Part shown: positions 60,912 to 64,000 of the stretch, in pieces
How the letters are laid out: each line of letters opens with the position of its first letter
Position numbering within the stretch: position 1 is the stretch's first letter
From: Sisyra terminalis
Taxonomy: Eukaryota > Arthropoda > Insecta > Neuroptera > Sisyridae
Assembly (NCBI GenBank): GCA_958496175.1
Contig: OY292277.1
Location: 24,508,282-24,572,281 of the forward strand
DNA length: 64,000 nucleotides
Reading direction: 5' to 3'
The notes under the pieces: generated by a model
The model's database searches: none
Told to the model about the DNA's origin: nothing
Seen by the model: only the letters and a program-made list of their open reading frames with translations
Program-made: the position numbers and the translations under genes

Positions 60912-63900
60912 TAATACATAACTACATACATTTTTGTTTAAAGTAATGTTAGAAAAGATCCCCTAAACGAAAAGTGCTAGTTCTATTAGAATTGATGTGG
61001 TGATTTGCAATTCGCTGTACTATGTACAGAAGTGGAAACTATGAACTAAAAAAAATCGCTGTTCCATTTTTGTACAATACTTTTAAAATATTTTTATAGC
61101 TTATCATTTATTAAGATTTTTTAGAAGAGAAAATATCATTTTTAGAAGTACCTACATGAACGAAAAAATAGAACTTGTAGCTATAATAAGTTATTTGAAG
61201 TATCGCTTTTTTTGCGATGATACAACGAGTAAATACTTTCGAAATTTTGTAATTGTCTTTCATTGGTTTAAATGTGGTTTCTAAAAGATCATAGCTATTA
61301 TTATTTGTGAGTGATACTTTAATGCAAAAAGTAATTTCTGTTTATTTGAAGAACAAAGGTAACAAAGTTCGTCGTTTTCTTTTTCTTTAGTAAAAATAAA
61401 TTTAAATATTAAAATAAATTTTCACATCTAGATAGTAATATTTATCTTCCGGAAACAATTTTATCCAGAGGATTAAGAAACAGGCGTATTTCCACCTTCG
61501 AATTAATACGTGTAGGGAAAATGAGTAGGATTTATTTAACAGATAACTTTCTATCTATTGAAAAGCTATCTTCCGAATATAGCCAATCCCTATTAAGAGT
61601 GACAACACCGACCTTAAATGTTGAAAAGTATGTAATCAAATTAAAAGTAAATGTCTAAACTGAAAAAAATATTTTTACTGTCCGAATAACTTTTTGTCTC
61701 TTTTTCATGTCTATAAGACCCTAATTTTTGATAATGAATCATAATCTATAGGACAAAAATAATAAAATAATTTGAAAAAGTAAAATAAATATAAATAATG
61801 ATATGTCTTAAAACTAATAAAAGAATTAAAACACGATCAATCAAAAATTTAAATTAATTATACTTTGTATAATTGATATTTCGATATCGTATTCATAATT
61901 TTAGATTATATTATAAAGTGAGATATAAATAGTATTCAATGCAATGATATACATGCGTCTGCAAATGCATTTGTGAGATAAATAATGTATTCATTGTTTT
62001 ATCGGCATTCTTCATCTTGTTGGGCCGTTCCTTAAGTTACATAAAACTACATAATTATATAACGCCCTGATATACAAGTTAAAAATTGTAAATGCGAGCA
62101 CTCATGAATGCTAAAGTACAAAGTACAACGAACGCATAAGCAAAAAAAAAACGAACATTTCAATAAATTTCTCCCATTTCTCCACTTTAAATGTGCAGAA
62201 ATGTCAATTTCTCATAATATGTTTTTTTATTTAACGTAAAAAGTTATTGCACGAAACTGAATGGACTTTAAATGTCAAAAATCCTGTTTTGGATTTCGGA
62301 AAACATTTCGGCTCAAATTAAACTAATTTAAATAATTACATTTATCAATACTTGATTGTATATTACATATTAAATTCTACAGTATTCGCCATAATATTAT
62401 TAAACATTTTACACGAAATTTTGTTTTTCTGAAATTGTATTTGCTTATAGCAACTGATTTTTTTGTTTTTCATAAAATAAATGTTAAAGTATAATAAAAA
62501 TAAAACACACTAAACCATCGATTTACAACTAGGCGATTAAGTAGTACTGAAAATGTTTATGTACTTTGACGTAATCATAAAATTTGATGGACCTGTAGTC
62601 GATAACATTAAATCAATGAAAAGCTTCACAGCTCACACAAGACCATTAGTGATGGCTACTCCTAGACAATGCCGTTTGTATTTTTTCCTGTTTGTTCCGT
62701 TTTTTCTATTTATGTAATCCTTAGGAGAGGTAGATCTTACAACAATTTCTAAAATCTCTTAAAATTCCTTAAACATTGTGATTCTCAAGATTCTTTTATC
62801 ATATAAAAGTAGATTTACTCAATTTACTAATAAAGTTTTTTGGTAAAGTTTGGGGTATGTATTACAGTACAACTATGTTACTATGTTTCAGTAGTCACAA
62901 ATATTTGCACACAGCATGTTGAAGAAAAACCGTCATCATTTATCATTTGGCCTATGAGCCATGGTTTTTCTTCCGTTATTTTATAGTGCGTATGGTTACA
63001 AAATAAGAGGAACTTTGGCATAAACATACTACAATTTTTAACCAAAATGTTGTTTAAGTTATGAAAAATAGATCTGAGTATTATAGATTCATATATTTAT
63101 ACTCAAAGTGTTTCAAAAGGACAACATTTCTGATAAACAATGTATGAATAGGTAATAAAAAAACCGTGTATTCAGGTTACACGCGAAAGAAGTGAAACCT
63201 TCCAAAATTTGAACTAATGAAACGAATGAAAGATTTCAAGTAGGATAATTGTACGGTTTAGTTATGATAATATTGATACCAAGTTTAAAAAACAGAGGTA
63301 TAGTACAGAGGATTCACGTTTATTTTTTTTTTACCTCGAAATTGATTCAAAAGTTTTCTCTCCCTCAATCTGTCATTTCACTTCAAGGAAAAATCTAGTA
63401 TAGCGTACGAACAGCCATCTACGTAGGCACAGTATTTATGGTAACTAAAAGCGACAGCTAGCAATTGAGTGCCTATGAGCACCAGATTACACAAATAAGC
63501 GTTCGCATTTTACTTGCTTCGATTATTTCAGTTTCCCACACCAGAGAAGAGGGTTCTATATATACGGTATATCATTCTCTCTTCCAAAACAGGTGCTGTC
63601 GCATTTTGCTTAGTTCAATCCAGATTTGTGCCTTGGTAGGTGGCGCTGGTAGGTACTTTAATACGGTTTTTTGTTTACTGTACCGTGCACTTTTCATTAA
63701 ACTTTTTATTGTAAACAGATTAGTGGAAATCGTGGAAATACTGTAAAATGTTTTCTATTTCATTCCCTTGCACGTTGAATTCTATAAATTTTTGTCTCTT
63801 TTCACTGATGCTTTTTTGTTTCATCAAATTTCAAATCACAACGATGCTAAAGAAGTTTTCTTTTAAAAAATGTCTTAGCTCATCTTATGTAGTGTTTGAA

Positions 63901-64000
63901 CAATTTTGCAGATCCATAATCATGGACGGACTACTTAGAGAATCAAAATCAGCTAAAAAATAAATAAATAGATTAAATAATTATTATGTTGACTTAATGA

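Larger units (their letters stand above)
48065..64000. other. Gene-free, transposon-rich 16-kb stretch
   Basis: I find no exon set with matching phases or recognisable family on either strand; open frames are below 100 codons and AT-rich. It contains the repeats listed separately plus simple runs such as (ATT)n near 56395. The last 550 bp hold a tctatatatacgg TATA-like word near 63557 and two open plus-strand frames (63465-63746, 63748-63963) that I cannot tie to a gene; a gene beginning near the window end remains possible. Confidence 0.5.

Noticed and set aside
63465..63963. Two adjacent plus-strand frames near the window end as a gene
   Set aside because: Separated by a stop, no family resemblance, and no clear splice sites joining them.

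Overview
The window is eukaryotic nuclear DNA, almost certainly from an insect. It is very AT-rich, its genes are split by GT-AG introns, many of them only 50-130 bp long, and the gene set (an insect-type thioester protein, secreted Kazal inhibitors and an NRF-6-like acyltransferase) is typical of insects. The order cannot be fixed from sequence alone. I rebuilt the exon structures by hand from splice sites, reading frame and family alignment. All multi-exon models below have consistent intron phases; the last exon of the second Kazal gene is the weakest call.

Layout. 1-3569 (+): 3' part of a Tonsoku-like gene (TONSL), with ankyrin repeats, a disordered linker and leucine-rich repeats; its 5' part lies outside the window. 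6915-25743 (+): a complete 28-exon thioester-containing protein (TEP/CD109-like, 1926 aa) with signal peptide, macroglobulin domains, intact GCGEQ thioester, catalytic His, a threonine-rich linker and a six-cysteine netrin/C345C-like tail. Its 5.5-kb intron 19 holds an unrelated same-strand gene of 261 aa (19189-20052). 29289-29885 (+) and 31476-32050 (-): two convergent secreted single-Kazal genes. 37014-48064 (-): a complete 11-exon NRF-6-like acyltransferase (661 aa). 48065-64000: 16 kb without any gene I can support.

Introns and spacers are loaded with short non-autonomous transposons: hAT MITEs with CAGTG/CACTG-type ends, a Harbinger-like MITE, a tRNA-derived SINE family (four copies), foldback elements, two of which carry inverted copies of Tc1/mariner transposase tails, a 1.28-kb element with about 435-bp inverted arms, and decayed Jockey LINE and mariner fragments. 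The most unusual items are the TEP architecture, the nested orphan gene, and the foldback elements that share a CTGATGA-N-stem-GAAAC motif resembling, but not equal to, a hammerhead ribozyme core.

The protein genes do not form a pathway. TONSL is a replication-repair factor, the TEP and Kazal proteins are probably secreted immune or protease-control proteins, and the acyltransferase is a multipass membrane protein.
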